A stretch of DNA of 64,000 nucleotides from Formicarius rufipectus (taxonomy: Eukaryota; Chordata; Aves; Passeriformes; Formicariidae): assembly GCA_013399695.1 (NCBI GenBank), contig VXAU01002077.1, positions 186,001 to 250,000 on the forward strand, given 5' to 3'. Positions 62,340 through 64,000 of this stretch are shown in pieces (position 1 is the stretch's first letter; each line of letters begins with the position of its first letter). A program made the position numbers and the translations under genes. A model generated the notes under the pieces. It saw only the letters and a list, made by a program, of their open reading frames with translations, did not search any database and was not told where the DNA came from.

Positions 62340-63000
62340 CCCATTTACAAGCAAATCGTTGCTCTGAATTGCCAGCCTTGTGAACAAAAATAGAATCTGC
62401 AAATTAAATTGTGACCACTCGCAGTATGCATCAAAGGCAAAGGCTTCTAATGGGAAATAAGATAATAACACAGCACTAAAAATCCATCTCATTCCCTCTA
62501 AGTTGGGATGGTAAAAGAATGCAACTCCCTCCCCTTCCACTCTCACCCCAAAATAATGAGATATGGCTTGGAAAGAATACAGACAGTGTAGCTTTAATAT
62601 GGTACCTTCTTTACATAATCAGACACCGTGCCCTTAGCTCACTTCTCCCACTTATTGGCATACGTATTTAGTAGTAATTTCTATGTAAGCAGAAGCTGAG
62701 GGTTTGATTCTTCTTCAAAAGAAATTTAAAAAAAAAAAAAAAAAAGGGCAGCGGGGTGAGTAAATAGAAACATACAGAGCAGGGATATAATCAACTGCAA
62801 CACTGATGCCTGATTATTTCCTTTTAACTGCAGACAGATATGAAATAGAAAACATCCAGAAGAGAAAAGATGAATGCCATTTGAAAACCTCTTAAGTAAT
62901 TTAATTACTTCAACCGCCTTAATTTACACAGTTCAGAACGTGGAGCCAAACCCTGTGCCTGCCAGAGGGGCTGCCTAGCTTTAAGTCAATTAGAAGGATT
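62340..63000. promoter_or_regulatory. Candidate conserved non-coding island with P3 homeodomain palindrome
   Basis: Contains GCATCAAAGGC (TCF/LEF-like, about 62428), several TTAATAT/AATTAAATT words, and AAGTAATTTAATTACTT at 62894-62910. The last is a perfect 8-bp inverted repeat around one base. Its core TAATTTAATTA is the TAAT-N3-ATTA site bound by dimers of paired-class homeodomains. A poly(A) run at about 62728-62745 interrupts the region. Function is inferred. Confidence 0.33.
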
Positions 63001-63638
63001 TTTCAAAATTCTTTTTCTTCACTTTAAGAAGGTGTTCTGCTCTGCATAGCTCCTCCACTTGCAGATTCTCTTTTTTGGGATCCAGGAGTTTTCTGTTCAT
63101 TTTTTAAGCGCCCTTCCAGCCCTCCCAAGCTGCCTGGCACCCGGGTGTTTGTTAACACCCTTTCCAGCTGCTGGGAGGGAGATTCCATCACTTGGAGCAG
63201 CAGTGCCATACAGCCCCCCCTGCTTTGGTGGCACGGGCTGGCACAGCAGTGGCAAGGTCATTAGGAGGCACTTTCTCTTTTAGGGTATCTTCCCCCGAGA
63301 CCAACACTTAACACCAGTGAGAGAGCCTTTTTTCTGGAAGGCTGACAATACCACTGAGGTTTCAGCTGCCAGCAGCTTTTTTTTCCTTCTTAAAAAAAAA
63401 AAAAACAAAAATCAAACCTCCTGGTTGCTTCCTCCTCCCCAGTACTGTGGACTGTAATGGCTGAATTTTTTGAGGTCTAATTAATAATGGGCTCCTCCAA
63501 AGCACAAGATCCAGAGCATGGTAGTCACCATACTGCAGAGAAATATTTTAAACCCTTTTATTATCATCACTTCTTACTCTATTTCAAAACCCAGGTACAA
63601 CTGTAATATGGTTGCTTGGGTAATTTGGGGTTGGGTCC

Positions 63639-63664
63639 TTTTTTTTGTTTGTTTGTTTGTTTTT
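63639..63664. repeat. (TTTG)n microsatellite with T run
   Basis: A run of eight T followed by about four GTTT units. Confidence 0.85.
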
Positions 63665-64000
63665 CAGGAAAAAAACAATCTCCCCAGTGTATAATTTCCT
63701 AAATTTAACCTCCACCTTGTCCAGGTGGCAAGCTTCTGCTGCTAACTAATGTTTTCTCCTGATTCCACCTCGTGTTATCCAGCAGGATGTTAAGTCATTA
63801 CTTACTGATTACAGTGATCGCAGGGATAAGCCACTCAATCATCTCTTTCTGGAACTTGCAAAGGGATACAGGAGGATTGACATTTAATATCCCTTATGCT
63901 ATTAACCACTGCAGGGAGGGGAGAGAAGGGGGGGAAAAAAACGAGGGGAATCTCAGCAGAATTAATGAAGCAATGCTGCATTGCACTTAGAGAGATCACT

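Larger units (their letters stand above)
18728..64000 (-). other. GLI3: GLI3 intron 2 (partial, 3' portion in gene sense)
   Basis: Intron sequence upstream of exon 3 in gene sense. I looked for the start-codon exon (MEAQSHSS...EKKKVENS... in GLI3) on the minus strand and did not find it, so the intron appears to exceed 45 kb. That agrees with the very long intron 2 of other vertebrate GLI3 genes. It contains microsatellites, fossil SINE-type repeats and stretches of complex AT-rich sequence suggestive of conserved enhancers. Between the separately listed items I see only ordinary intron sequence. Longer open frames such as 21350-21997 or 48611-49135 show no recognisable domain. Confidence 0.88.

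Overview
The window is a stretch of vertebrate nuclear genome, most likely avian. It holds one recognisable coding exon, exon 3 of the Hedgehog-pathway transcription factor GLI3, on the minus strand at 18485-18727. The identification rests on the 81-residue translation, which reads DESPGQTYHRERRNA, EEPSTSS, SLIKKEIHGS, EPSVPYRGT and MDPRNGYM in the order of the N-terminal GLI3 repressor region. It also rests on an exact exon length of 243 bp in phase 1/phase 1, with a canonical acceptor and donor. No other GLI3 exon was found by eye.

Layout: 1-18484 is part of intron 3 (downstream in gene sense) and 18728-64000 is part of intron 2 (upstream in gene sense). Intron 3 is therefore at least 18.5 kb and intron 2 at least 45 kb. 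The start-codon exon 2 should lie beyond 64000 and exon 4 before position 1. There is no credible second gene, rRNA, tRNA or CRISPR, and the longer open frames outside exon 3 look like chance ORFs.

The introns are poor in transposons. I saw no CR1 3' end, LTR or DNA transposon of recent age. I saw several fossil amniote repeats: two MIR-like SINEs, pieces of a palindromic TTAGG/TCAATGG-type element, and one possible L3/CR1-like tail. There are also microsatellites and long A/T homopolymers. Low repeat load, long introns and islands of complex AT-rich sequence suit a developmental regulator whose introns carry conserved enhancers, which is established for GLI3 in vertebrates. I mark candidate cis-regulatory islands from motif grouping, at about 10.7, 17.4, 20.6, 21.8, 22.3, 23.3, 27.2, 58.1, 60.8 and 62.9 kb. 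These are inferences that need cross-species alignment.

The most interesting observations are: (1) a 31-nt T homopolymer just upstream of the exon 3 acceptor, with a roughly 100-nt AG-free zone; (2) an isolated CpG cluster joined to an RFX-type site in a CpG-poor intron; (3) a cluster of five CTAAT/ATTAG motifs about 1 kb downstream of exon 3 in gene sense; (4) three CATATTG motifs about three helical turns apart; (5) a paired-class homeodomain P3 palindrome. I see no evidence of a novel protein-coding system.
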